DNA from: CAZUVM01 sp964623885 | GTDB lineage: Bacteria > Verrucomicrobiota > Verrucomicrobiia > Limisphaerales > UBA8199 | Direction: 5' to 3' | DNA length: 27,354 nucleotides | NCBI GenBank assembly: GCA_964623885.1 | Contig: CAZUVM010000016.1 | Span: forward strand, 1-27,354 | Shown: positions 14,936-24,200 of the stretch, one piece after another | Layout: every line of letters begins with the position of its first letter | Numbering within the stretch: the stretch's first letter is position 1 | Program-made: the position numbers and the translations under genes | The notes under the pieces: model-generated | Databases searched by the model: none | What the model was told of the DNA's origin: nothing | What the model saw: the letters and a program-made list of their open reading frames with translations, nothing else

Positions 14936-15953
14936 GAGCAGTTAACGGCTCCAGAGCCTCGCACAAACGTTTGCTGACGAGCTCGTTGCCGCGGGCGTTA
15001 AGATGCACAGGATCGCCTTCCAAGTAAAGCTCTTTCCCCAGCGGCCGCAGGTCAGAAGTCAGGTCGACCAGCGGTATGCCAGATTCGCCGTGGAGCGCCT
15101 GTTCTGTTTTCAAAACAGGCGGGACATTAGTCGCCGAGAGCTCGTCCAGCATCGGTAGAAACAGCAGCACGGGCTGGACATGGTTGGTCAGAGCCAGGCG
15201 GCAGATCCCGCCTATGGCATCCCGCGACACCGCCTCAGGGTCTTGTTGCTGCTGCTCCCTGAAGAGTGGATCCTGGTGCGGATCGACCGGGATGAACCGA
15301 GTCCGATGCCGCTCGTAGAAGTTTCTCAGCTTAACTTCGACCACATAGTGATAGATGGCGAAGCGGCGAAGAAAGTTTTTAAGCCGGACGCGGAGCATGA
15401 ATTGTTGCACGAACTCCGGGCTGCTCTTTTCGGAAAACTGCGTCCAGCCGTTTGCCGGGCCCAGCACAACGATGTCCGGCTGGTACCGCAATGCGGTGTT
15501 GCGGAGGTACACGAGCATCTGGGGATAGGACCAGGCATTAACGCCGGCGTTGATGACTTCGATGCTTTTGCCACCACTTTGCTCGCGCAGCATCGCCTGC
15601 AACCGGCCCGAGTAGGTCTCGCTTTCAGTCAGCCCCCAACCGAAAGTCCTGGAATCTCCCAGCGATACGATGCGGAGGGTCCCCGCAGGTTTGTTCGGTT
15701 GAAATTCGGGACCGCGGGTGCCCAGTGAATTAATGTGGACGGGCTTGTGATCGATCTTGGTGTAACAGTTTTGATTGGGTTTAAGGCGCCAAAAGAGCGC
15801 CGGGTCGGGTTGGTAGATTTCGAGGTTTCCGTAGCCGCAGAGGCGCAGGATGATTTCGAACAGTCCCAGGCAGACAACGAATGTGCCAAACGCGAGGGCT
15901 GAGTTTTGAAGCCAGCGTCGGGCGCGCGAGCGTGGGACTGCGGGCTGGGTCAT
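14913..15953 (-). CDS. Membrane-anchored SGNH/GDSL hydrolase-like protein
   Basis: This 346-residue protein has a hydrophobic helix near its N-terminus (about 20-38, ALAFGTFVVCLGLFEIIL) preceded by Arg residues, so the catalytic domain would lie outside the cytoplasmic membrane. SGNH features are GDSRTFGWG (Ser at about 101), the Gly/Asn block II-III region (NAGVNAWS, GPANGW) and the C-terminal D-x-x-H in GDPVHLNARGN. Such enzymes are esterases or acetyl/acyl transferases acting on polysaccharides or lipids. ATG at 15953 is chosen over a TTG at 16022. It sits in the carbamoyltransferase operon between the SxtJ-like and DUF5989 genes. Confidence 0.82.
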   Translation of the reverse strand: MTQPAVPRSRARRWLQNSALAFGTFVVCLGLFEIILRLCGYGNLEIYQPDPALFWRLKPNQNCYTKIDHKPVHINSLGTRGPEFQPNKPAGTLRIVSLGDSRTFGWGLTESETYSGRLQAMLREQSGGKSIEVINAGVNAWSYPQMLVYLRNTALRYQPDIVVLGPANGWTQFSEKSSPEFVQQFMLRVRLKNFLRRFAIYHYVVEVKLRNFYERHRTRFIPVDPHQDPLFREQQQQDPEAVSRDAIGGICRLALTNHVQPVLLFLPMLDELSATNVPPVLKTEQALHGESGIPLVDLTSDLRPLGKELYLEGDPVHLNARGNELVSKRLCEALEPLTAHEQAGHR

Positions 15954-16070
15954 ACCAAGGCTGCCGGATACGCGCCGCCAGCAACGCTCGGTGGCTCTGT
16001 GAACGTGTGGTTTGATCCGCAAATCGGAGGATCAACCGAGGTCTGACAAAGTGAATCGAAGCGCACGCGT

Positions 16071-16493
16071 TTAAAACTGTTTTTCGTAATCCGCTTTCGG
16101 CCGATCTGATTCGGAGGCGCGCGGCATCCAGTAGCTTGTGGCATTGCGATCGAGCTTGAGTCGGAGAAAGTCCTTGCCTGAAAGGCGGGCGACTAATCCA
16201 ATCGGCGTAATCACGATGAAGAAAAACACGGTTAATAGCACATTCGACACGACGAAGCCGAGTACCACAGCCAGGGACATCCATGCGATGTAAACGTGTT
16301 TTAACGCCTTGGGCAACGCGGCGCCGAACACGAGCAAGACCAAGCCGGGATACAAAAACCAGGGATAAATGTGCTTGCCGCGCAACAAATACAGCAGGCC
16401 AAGCGCCGCACACACGCCGCCCACGAGCAAGCCGAACTTGCGGAGCTCGCGCGGGCCGGTTTTCAGTTGCTTGATTTCGTCGAGAATTGCCAT
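16071..16493 (-). CDS. SxtJ-like membrane protein
   Basis: This 140-residue protein has a charged N-terminus (MAILDEIKQLKTG), then three hydrophobic segments with the pattern YPGLVLLVFGAALPKAL, and a soluble tail containing RLKLDRNATSYW...YEKQF. This matches the SxtJ family, named from the saxitoxin cluster, where it sits next to the carbamoyltransferase SxtI. Its ATG shares one base with the carbamoyltransferase stop codon (TGATG), so the two are translationally coupled. It probably serves the neighbouring enzyme at the membrane, but no activity is known. Confidence 0.85.
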   Translation of the reverse strand: MAILDEIKQLKTGPRELRKFGLLVGGVCAALGLLYLLRGKHIYPWFLYPGLVLLVFGAALPKALKHVYIAWMSLAVVLGFVVSNVLLTVFFFIVITPIGLVARLSGKDFLRLKLDRNATSYWMPRASESDRPKADYEKQF

Positions 16494-18367
16494 CAGTCCA
16501 ATTCGAATTCCTTCAACCAATCCACGTCTTTATCGAGCGGCTTCTGTTCCGTTTTTTCGAGCAGGAAATTGCCCATAATTAAATAGTCCATGTTTGTGCG
16601 CATGAAACAAAGATACGCGTGCTCTGGCTTGCACACGATTGGTTCGCCGCGGACATTGAACGAGGTGTTGATGATGACCGGGCAACCGTATTTCTGGGCG
16701 AATGTTCGAATCATCCTGTAATACAGCGGGTGATGCTCTTCGGTTACGGTCTGGACTCGAGCGGAATAATCGACGTGTGTAACCGCCGGGATACTGGAGC
16801 GAACCGTCAGCAATTTTTCCAGGCCAAACCGTTTCTGCTCGTCGGCGCTCAATTCCCGACGCTGCTCTTTAGCAACCGGGGCGACCAGCAGCATATACGG
16901 ACTCTCATAATCCAAGTCGAAATATTCGGAGACGCGCTCGCGCAAGATGCTCGGCGCAAACGGGCGGAAGCTTTCGCGGAACTTGATTTTGAGATTCATC
17001 ACCTCCTGCATTTTGGGCGAACGGGCATCACCGATAATCGAGCGGGCGCCCAGGGCGCGAGGGCCGAATTCCATCCGACCTTCAAACCAACCAATAACCT
17101 TTTCCGCTTTGATCAGATCGGCGACGCGCTCCGGGATGGCAGCGTCGCTAAGTTCGGTAAACGGCACGTTGCGTTCCCGCAGGAACTGCGAGATCTCCTC
17201 CCGTGAAAACTCGGGACCCAGATACGAGCCATGCTGAACATCATTGTGGCCATCGGCAACGCGTGGCCGATCCAGATAATGGTGCCACGCACATAACGCG
17301 GCGCCCAGCGCGCCGCCGGCATCGCCTGCGGCCGGCTGAATCCAGATATTCTCGAAAATGCCTTCGCGCAGGATGCGTCCGTTGGCCACGCAATTGAGAG
17401 CCACGCCGCCGGCCAGGCAGAGATTTTTCAAACCGGTCTGCTGCCGCACGTGACGCGCCATGCGGAACATAATCTCCTCGGTGACGTCCTGAATCGAGCG
17501 CGCCAGGTCCATGTCGCGTTGCGTGAGGCGCGACTCAGGTTTGCGCGGCGGGCCGCCGAAAAGCCGATCGAATCGGCTATTGGTCATGGTGAGGCCCACG
17601 CCGTAATTGAAGTATTTCAGGTTGAGCCGGAACGAACCATCCGGTTTCAAATCCACCAATTCGCGTAAAATAAGATCCACGTACTTGGGTTCGCCATAGG
17701 GCGCCAAACCCATGAGCTTGTATTCTCCTGAATTTACCTTGAAACCGGTGACGTAGGTGAAGGCAGAATAGAGCAGCCCCAGCGAATGGGGAAAATGCAA
17801 TTCGCCTAGCATCTTCACTCCATTGCCACGGCCCACCCCGAAGCTTGTCGTGGTCCACTCCCCTACCCCGTCCACTGTCAGGAAGGCGGCCTCAGGAAAT
17901 GGCGACGGAAAAAAGGCTGATCCGGCGTGGGATTCGTGATGTTCCGGAAACAGGATTCTGCCTTCGAACCCAAGTTCTTTCTGGATTAAATCCTTCATCC
18001 AGATCCGCTCCCGGATCCAGAGCGGGATCGCCATCAAAAACGAGCGCAACCCTGAGGGAGCATAAGCCAGGTAACTATGCAGGATGCGATCGAATTTCAG
18101 AAACGGCTTTTCGTAAAAGGCGACCAACGCAAGGTCATTGACCTTCACACCGGCGTGGCGCAGGCAGAAATCGACCGCCTCGCGGGGGAACGATGCGTCG
18201 TGTTTCTTGCGCGTGAAGCGTTCTTCCTGGGCAGCCGCCAGGATTTGGCCGTCCCGGATAATGCATGCGGCGCTGTCGTGGTAGAAGGCCGAGACGCCAA
18301 GGATGTAAGTGGGACGATCCTTGGCTGGGATGGCGGATGGAACCACGCCGGCAGACTCTCGAGCCAT
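16493..18367 (-). CDS. NodU/CmcH-family O-carbamoyltransferase
   Basis: This 624-residue enzyme transfers a carbamoyl group from carbamoyl phosphate to a hydroxyl of an acceptor via an adenylated intermediate. N-terminal Kae1-like motifs are present: SAFYHDSAACI with H30/D31, EERFTRKKHD, and the metal-binding PEHHESHAGSAFF (about 142-153). The C-terminal YrdC-like carbamoyltransferase region has EFGPRALGARSI and FNVRGEPIV. Typical length and order support a functional enzyme. I chose ATG at 18367, which removes an Arg-rich stretch translated from the palindromic repeat and starts 20 residues before the conserved TYILGVSAF. No Shine-Dalgarno sequence is clear. It heads an operon with SxtJ-like, SGNH and DUF5989 genes. 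The acceptor is unknown; the sphingoid-base genes upstream make a lipid or glycan acceptor worth considering. Confidence 0.93.
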   Translation of the reverse strand: MARESAGVVPSAIPAKDRPTYILGVSAFYHDSAACIIRDGQILAAAQEERFTRKKHDASFPREAVDFCLRHAGVKVNDLALVAFYEKPFLKFDRILHSYLAYAPSGLRSFLMAIPLWIRERIWMKDLIQKELGFEGRILFPEHHESHAGSAFFPSPFPEAAFLTVDGVGEWTTTSFGVGRGNGVKMLGELHFPHSLGLLYSAFTYVTGFKVNSGEYKLMGLAPYGEPKYVDLILRELVDLKPDGSFRLNLKYFNYGVGLTMTNSRFDRLFGGPPRKPESRLTQRDMDLARSIQDVTEEIMFRMARHVRQQTGLKNLCLAGGVALNCVANGRILREGIFENIWIQPAAGDAGGALGAALCAWHHYLDRPRVADGHNDVQHGSYLGPEFSREEISQFLRERNVPFTELSDAAIPERVADLIKAEKVIGWFEGRMEFGPRALGARSIIGDARSPKMQEVMNLKIKFRESFRPFAPSILRERVSEYFDLDYESPYMLLVAPVAKEQRRELSADEQKRFGLEKLLTVRSSIPAVTHVDYSARVQTVTEEHHPLYYRMIRTFAQKYGCPVIINTSFNVRGEPIVCKPEHAYLCFMRTNMDYLIMGNFLLEKTEQKPLDKDVDWLKEFELD

Positions 18368-18417
18368 ACGGAATTTCAAAGGGTTACGTGCAGGTTGTCC
18401 AGCGAAATCGAGGCAAC

Positions 18418-18724
18418 GCACAGGACGTCCCGGCCCACAGCAGCCTCGAAACATCCAGGGCTTAGTCACAACGGCTTCAATGGAAGGGAGCGCGCCCGCC
18501 TCGGGCGCACCGGTTGGCGCCCTCGCCAACCGCATTGCCGCTGTGCCATGTCTGCTCCTTATTTGGTAATCCGGTGAGCTTGGGCCCATACGAGCCAACC
18601 GGCGAGGGCGCCGGTTGGCAGCGCCCGAGGCGGGCGCACTCCCCGAAGACAAACGCATCGCTCCTTAGAGGCTTCCTGATTACGTCTCGGTGCCAATTAC
18701 GCTGCGGGCCGGGACGTCCCGCGC
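18418..18724. repeat. Mirrored palindromic repeat cluster (inverted repeat, 307 bp)
   Basis: Three GC-rich units occur in order C-A-B and again in reverse order and orientation B'-A'-C'. A (18492-18508) and A' (18621-18637) are perfect 7-bp hairpins of GCGCCCG/CGGGCGC with 3-base loops CCT and AGG. B (18511-18532) is a perfect 9-bp hairpin (CGGTTGGCG, loop CCCT); B' (18594-18619) is an 11-bp hairpin (GCCAACCGGCG, loop AGGG). C (18418-18441) and C' (18701-18724) each hold the palindrome GGACGTCC and match 21 of 24 bases as inverted copies. The array fills most of the 408-bp gap between the SDR and carbamoyltransferase genes. It looks like dispersed REP/MITE-type elements, possibly also shaping expression of the carbamoyltransferase operon. 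Confidence 0.8.
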
Positions 18725-18775
18725 TCCGGACAGATGCATCTGCTACGCCCAGGCGCTACAAGCGCTCCGAGCGAA

Positions 18776-19762
18776 TCAAGTCGGGGCCAAATCGCCTTGC
18801 TGACGATACCAGGCGAGGGTTTCGGCAACGCCTGCTTTGATTGAAAGGCTGCAGGCAAACCCGGTTTCCTGAAGCAAGCGCGACGAATCGCACACCCAAC
18901 CGGGAGCGCGGATTTCGGCATACTTCTGCAGGTTCAAAAGCATCGCTCGGCCAGTTATTCGCGAGATCACTTCCTGGCCGAAGCAAATGGGCCAAAGCAA
19001 AAGAGGGGGCAGCGGCAAGGGCACGGTCCATCGCCCCATTTGGCGCGCAATCTCGCCGGCCAGGTCGCGGGCAGTGACGGCTTCAGAGCCCGCGGCAAAA
19101 TAGGTGCGTCCGACCGCAGCCGGGTGCTGTAAACAAACCGCGACAGCCTGGGCCAAATCTTTGACGAATACCAGGCTGAGCGATTGAGTGCGGCTGGGGC
19201 TTGGCAGGACATGACGTTGTACAGCGATGAACATCGGGAGGAATGCGTAATCCCGTGGTCCATAAACGGCAGGCGGTCGAACGATTGTATAGGGACAGCG
19301 GCATTGTTGCCGCACCACGGTTTCCGCCGCCAACTTGCTTTTGCCATAGGTGGAGATCGGGTTGGGCGGATCATCTTCGCGAGCCGGACGGGCGAGCGTT
19401 GCCGGGCCGGCAACGGCAAGGCTGGAAATGTGCAGAAATCGCTCGATGTTGTTCTGCGCATTAACGGCTTCCACCAGGTTGTGAGTGCCGAGGTGGTTGA
19501 TGGTGTCAAAATCGGATTCCTGCCGCGCTCGCGTGCAACCGGCGCAATGGACCACGTGAGTAATGCCCTGCAAGGCGGAAGAGAGGCTGGCAGGTTCTGT
19601 AATAGAGCCGTTGCGGACCTCCAACTGCGGTAGATGGGAGGAAAGGAAGCGTTTGTCGCTCGTGGGGCGGAGGAGCACCGCGGTATCCAGCGCTTGGGCA
19701 CGCAGCGCATCGAGGATGTGGCTGCCCACAAAACCCGAAGCTCCGGTTAAAAGTACCTTCAA
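18776..19762 (-). CDS. Extended SDR (NAD-dependent epimerase/dehydratase; CerR-like candidate)
   Basis: This 328-residue extended short-chain dehydrogenase has the N-terminal nucleotide motif TGASGFVG (6-13) and the catalytic YGKSK motif (Y139, K143) with upstream Ser (HISSLA). Several hydrophobic stretches occur in the C-terminal third (PLPLPPLLLWPICFG), hinting at lipid or membrane association. It starts with TTG at 19762, at the exact family N-terminus MKVLLTGASG, only 10 bp after the serine palmitoyltransferase-like gene and with no Shine-Dalgarno sequence, so translation probably depends on coupling. In characterised bacterial sphingolipid clusters an epimerase-like SDR (CerR) reduces the 3-keto group made by Spt. 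This gene has the position and features for that role, but generic sugar-epimerase activity is not excluded. Confidence 0.85.
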   Translation of the reverse strand: MKVLLTGASGFVGSHILDALRAQALDTAVLLRPTSDKRFLSSHLPQLEVRNGSITEPASLSSALQGITHVVHCAGCTRARQESDFDTINHLGTHNLVEAVNAQNNIERFLHISSLAVAGPATLARPAREDDPPNPISTYGKSKLAAETVVRQQCRCPYTIVRPPAVYGPRDYAFLPMFIAVQRHVLPSPSRTQSLSLVFVKDLAQAVAVCLQHPAAVGRTYFAAGSEAVTARDLAGEIARQMGRWTVPLPLPPLLLWPICFGQEVISRITGRAMLLNLQKYAEIRAPGWVCDSSRLLQETGFACSLSIKAGVAETLAWYRQQGDLAPT

Positions 19763-19772
19763 CGGGAGGAAC

Positions 19773-21095
19773 TCAAATCAAGGCCAATTCCTTCCCCACT
19801 TTGCCAAGTTTATCGAGGGCGAAATCGATATGCTGGTCGGTATGGGTGGCCATCAAACTAATGCGGATAAGTTCGCAGCCGGGCGCGACGGCCGGGGAAA
19901 CTACTGGATTAACAAATACGCCTTCTTCCTGTAGGCGCTTGCAGAGCTTAAACGCCATCATCAGGCTGCGGCAATAGACCGGCAGAATGGGCGTCTGCGA
20001 CTCGCCGAGATCGAAGCCGAGGCGAATCAAACCCTGTTTCATTCGTTCGGTGTTACGCCAAAGCTGAGCAATGCGCTCGGGCTCGTGAGTCATGATTTGC
20101 AGAGCGGCGAGCACAGCTGCGGCGTTCGCGGGGCTCATGCTGGCGCTGAAAATCAAAGCACGGGAATGGTGTTTGAGATAATCTATCGTCTCAAAATCAG
20201 AAGCGATGAACCCGCCAAGGCTGGCCAGTGATTTACTAAACGTGCCCATGATCAGATGAACCTGATCGGTGAGTCCAAAATGGGCGGCGGTACCGGCGCC
20301 GCGGTCACCAATAACCCCAATAGCATGGGCGTCGTCAATCATCAGTGCCGCGCGATGCTTGGTGGCGATGCGGGAAAGCTCCGGCAACTGGATAATGTCG
20401 CCTTCCATGCTGAACACGCCGTCGACGACAATCATCTTGCCGGCTTCGGGTTCGAGCTGTTCCAGGCGGCTTTCGAGAGCGGCCATGTTTCGGTGGGCAA
20501 AGCGAAGGAATTTGCCCTGAGCCAGCAGACAGCCCTCGACGATGCTGGCATGGTTGCTCTTGTCGCCGATGACGTATTCACCCTTGCCGACCAAAGCGCT
20601 GATGACCCCTAGATTGACCTGAAACCCCGTGCTGTAGAGCAGAACCGCTTGTTTGTTAACCAAGCGCCCCAGAGCGGCCTCAAGCTCAAGATGTATGTCC
20701 AAGCTGCCATTCAGGAATCGGGATCCAGCGCATCCGGTCCCGTATTTTTCGACCGCTGCACGGGCAGCTTCCTTGATTTTTGGATGATTCGTCAGGCCCA
20801 GGTAGCTATTGGACCCGAGCATGAGAACTTTTTTTCCTTCGATAATGACTTCCGTGTCCTGGGCGGACGAAATGGTCCGGAAATAGGGGTAAAGGCCAAG
20901 CGCGCGGATTTGAGCCGCGTTTTTGAAAGCTTTGACCTTGTCAAATAAAGAAGGAGTTTTGGACGGAGGCGTGGTTTTGAGGCGAACTGACCGATGGTTA
21001 ATCTCTCGAGTGCCGGCCTGACGGGGCACCGGATAGACCTCGAGTTGCTCTGCCGAATCGTCGGCGACGACCGGCGTCTTGTCGCGGTAAATCAT
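19773..21095 (-). CDS. Alpha-oxoamine synthase, serine palmitoyltransferase-like
   Basis: This 440-residue PLP-dependent enzyme of fold type I condenses an amino acid with an acyl thioester. Numbering from the ATG at 21095 (seven less than from an upstream TTG at 21116), the PLP lysine is K288 in GTFSKSLAS. D254/H257 lie in IDDAHAIG, and the substrate region has GSNSYLGL...GTGCAGSRFLNG and YSTGFQ. The stretch LYPYFR...DTEVIIEGKKVLMLGSNSYLG closely follows bacterial serine palmitoyltransferases (Bacteroidetes/Sphingomonas type) and not KBL or BioF, and an N-terminal extension of ~50 residues precedes it. It is paired with a CerR-like SDR 10 bp downstream. The inferred product is a 3-keto sphingoid base. 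No ceramide synthase is in the window. Confidence 0.9.
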   Translation of the reverse strand: MIYRDKTPVVADDSAEQLEVYPVPRQAGTREINHRSVRLKTTPPSKTPSLFDKVKAFKNAAQIRALGLYPYFRTISSAQDTEVIIEGKKVLMLGSNSYLGLTNHPKIKEAARAAVEKYGTGCAGSRFLNGSLDIHLELEAALGRLVNKQAVLLYSTGFQVNLGVISALVGKGEYVIGDKSNHASIVEGCLLAQGKFLRFAHRNMAALESRLEQLEPEAGKMIVVDGVFSMEGDIIQLPELSRIATKHRAALMIDDAHAIGVIGDRGAGTAAHFGLTDQVHLIMGTFSKSLASLGGFIASDFETIDYLKHHSRALIFSASMSPANAAAVLAALQIMTHEPERIAQLWRNTERMKQGLIRLGFDLGESQTPILPVYCRSLMMAFKLCKRLQEEGVFVNPVVSPAVAPGCELIRISLMATHTDQHIDFALDKLGKVGKELALI

Positions 21096-21251
21096 ATTTA
21101 GAGAGTTTGGGGCCAACGGACCATTTGCTCACCCCTTTTACCGATTCCAGCGCGGCTGGCAAGTAGTAAATGCGGCTTAAAAAGGTAGCATTGGGTTACC
21201 TAAGTGCCTCAGAAAACAGGCTTAGGGCGCAACGACATTGCAAATAGCCAA

Positions 21252-21286
21252 CCAACTTAATGTGAAGCATCAATCAATTAAGTTGG
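21252..21286. terminator. Inverted repeat spanning the stop codon of the GH9 gene
   Basis: CCAACTTAAT (21252-21261) and ATTAAGTTGG (21277-21286) form a perfect 10-bp stem with a 15-base loop that contains the GH9 stop codon. It could end the GH9 transcript, although the downstream bases on the minus strand are not a T-run. The remaining gap up to the oxoamine synthase gene has a weaker hairpin around 21199-21226 (CCTAAG...CTTAGG) and no recognisable gene. Confidence 0.4.
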
Positions 21287-24200
21287 GTGACGACAAAAAA
21301 GCGCTGCCCGCCGGTGGGCGCGCTGGTATCTATCCAGGAGGTAGTTGTCCCCGTAGCAGTTAGCTGCGGGCCGGCGGTCCACGTGTTAGAACTCAAGCTG
21401 GTCTTGTAATAGATCTTGTAGCTTGTGCCGGAAACGCTCGGCCAGGTCAACATTGGCCCAGCCGAGGTTAGCTTGATGGTCGGCACGATAGTGGTGGTAA
21501 TCGTGCCGGTTGGGTCGCCGGTGCTGCTGCTAGGGCTGAGGCGCCCTGCGGTGTCCCAGGTGGCGCGTCCGCCATAGAGGGTGAAGGCCATGCCGCTAAC
21601 GGTAGCGCCTTCGAGGCCTACGAGGTTGGCAGGGACCTTTAGTTGCACCCATTGCCCCGCGGCGGGCAAAGCGCCCATGTATACGCGGCCGGCGGTGCCG
21701 GTCAGGCCATAGCCGAGGTTGTTGGCGCCCCAGTAAGCCCGGTGTTCCCAACCGTTGCCGTCATTCCACTGCAACATGATTTCCGAAGGCGTATTGGCCG
21801 GGTCCAGATAGACATAGGCGTAGAGCACGTCGCCTGTTCCGACCGCCAGCGTGGCGGTTGCACTGGTGAAATAGTGCTGATGTTCGCCGGCGGCAATGGC
21901 CGATTGGCTTGCCAGTGTGCCCGAGAAAGGCGCGGGACTGCTGTTTACCCAATTCCACGAATCACCCCCGTCGGCCCCGCTGACAGCTCCGGCCGGCAAG
22001 GCATCATCCACCCACACCACATTCGGCGAGTTGGCCGTGAAGGTAGCATGTGCGAATGCGCGCCGACCGTCCGGCAGCTCCGCTTCAGCTTCAATCACCT
22101 GCGTCCCGCTGGAAGTAGGCGTGAAGTTGAAGGTGGATCCGAAGTTTGGTTCCTGGCCACTGCCTTCCCAGGTGATACGCGCGCCAGTCAGGTCCAGACC
22201 TGGCACCGAGAGCGTAAGGCTGATGTTGCTGCCAAGCGGTGCAACGGTGGTCGGCACGTTAATTGAGGCGTTCGCCGGAGCGGTCCAGTTTTGGGTCTTA
22301 TAAGCCCCTTGAGCAGCCAGGAAGGCGAGCATCCCCAGTCCGCGGGCCTGGTTGAGCACTACCATTTCGGTAGTCACGTTCCAGCTATCGCCCCACCGGT
22401 CATAGAAAGGATACGGTGCGGTGGTCGCACCGTCAGATGGGAAACACAGTCCTTCCAATTCGCCGGCGTAGTCCCAGAGATAGTTAAACCCTGTCTGGAC
22501 GTTGCCTACCGGAATGCCCGATGGCGGCAGCACGCGGGTATCATTGAGGGCCCAACCGCTGACAATGTCGCGCTGGCGTCGCCAGCCCACACCGGTGATA
22601 TAACACATGTTCACCGGGTTACAGCCGCCTTCATAGTTCATGTTCTCGACCATGGCGGTCATGTAGGCCGGATTGGGATTGAGCTGGTAGGCAACCGCCA
22701 GGTCGAACGCCTGGTCGGCGGAGAAATACCAACCGGCGCTTTGGACGGTCTTGGCGTCAGTCTGGAACGCGGTCCCGTAGGCGCTCTGCTGCGAGAAGTT
22801 CATGACATCATTGGCAGCCGCAGCGATCTGCGCCTGGCACTTGCCGAGGAACGTGGCGTTGAGCTGGTTGCTGGTCGCCCGGCCGGTCTGCACGGCGAAG
22901 GCGTAGCTCCGAATCGTGTGACCATAGCATTCGGACATATGCCACCAACCCCAGCGCCAGGTGGAAGGATCCGACGGATCAAACCACGAGAGCAGCAACT
23001 GGTGAGCGTTCGTGTCGCCAGTGGCCAGGAACATCTGGCAAGCCGCCCAGGCCAGCTCATCGTTGTCGGCAAAATTGTCGCCGTAATGGGTGATTTTCTG
23101 GTAGGCGCCATTCTTGCCGTATTTGGCAACGGCGTTGAGTAGGAACTGCCAGCCAAGCTTGGCCTTTTGCAAATACAGAGCGGCCGCCGCGGGATAGGTT
23201 TGCTTAAAGAGCGGCGAGCTGGCGCATTGGGCCAAAGCCGCTACCGATGCCGCGGTCACCGAAGTGGTCTTCGGCCAGACCACTTGCGGGTCACCGTGAT
23301 CCGGGGTGACGTTGTCCTCGTATTCGCGGTTCTGCGGATAGACGAGGAAGTAGAAACCGCCGTCCGCGTCCTGCATTTTGGCCAGGAAATCGGCTTCCCA
23401 CTTGGCTTCCTGCATGATGTCACTGATGCCATCGCCGCTCTCAGGAATGCCGAGGTTGTCGAGGCTCGCGACGCCGGGCAAGGAATCCACGGCGAACATC
23501 AGGTAATGGATGAGGCTGGCGCTGTTAATCGTGTACTTGCTGTAATCGCCGGCATCATGGTGCCCACCTGAGACGTTGATTGGCCCCTGGTTGATAAAGG
23601 GGAACAGCGCCGTCGACGGGCTATCCAATGCGGGAGCGATTTGGGACGGATTGTTCGCGTTGAGCGAATGGGCGTAATTGGACACCGTGGTCCAGGTAAA
23701 CGGATATGCGCTGGTTGTTGCGGGGACAGTTGCGGGGGCCGCATGGCAGATATCGTGCGTGAAGCGGGTGTACGGCAGCGCTGTGTTGGTGCCGCAGCGC
23801 TGGTGATATAAGCCGAGCGCATACGCGCGAGCGAAGGACATGGCAATGCCGTCATGGATTAGGAACGGCAACGAACCGCCCATACCGGGAACGACGAGGC
23901 GATACTCGCCGGGCGTGTTGAACGCAGTGAAATCCGCTTCGTAAACCTGCTGATAAGGTGTTGGTGTATACGTCCAACCGACGTCGGGCCGCTGAGAGAG
24001 TTGGCCCTGGAACACCTGGTTACCGGTATTCGCGTCGACGATGGTGAACCCGGAAGAGTTCGGGAAGGTCATTTCACCCATGCTGCCCAAGTAATAACCG
24101 ATCATTGCCTTCTTTGAATAATTAGGCATGTAGCCCTCCTGGTTGACGTGGATGGCCGGGCTGTAGCGGAGAGGATCCACCTTGGCACTGTAATTCGCCG

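Noticed and set aside
18368..18658. N-terminal extension of the carbamoyltransferase to 721 residues
   Set aside because: The extra 97 residues are Arg/Pro/Gly-rich, are largely translated from the palindromic repeat and unlike the family, and the enzyme core begins just after the ATG at 18367.
18418..18724. CRISPR-like array
   Set aside because: The units are palindromic, differ from one another and are arranged as inverted copies with unequal spacers; there are no regular direct repeats and no cas genes.
22291..23142. Plus-strand frame of 283 codons opposite the GH9 catalytic domain
   Set aside because: It is a shadow of the catalytic domain on the other strand, with no recognisable motif.
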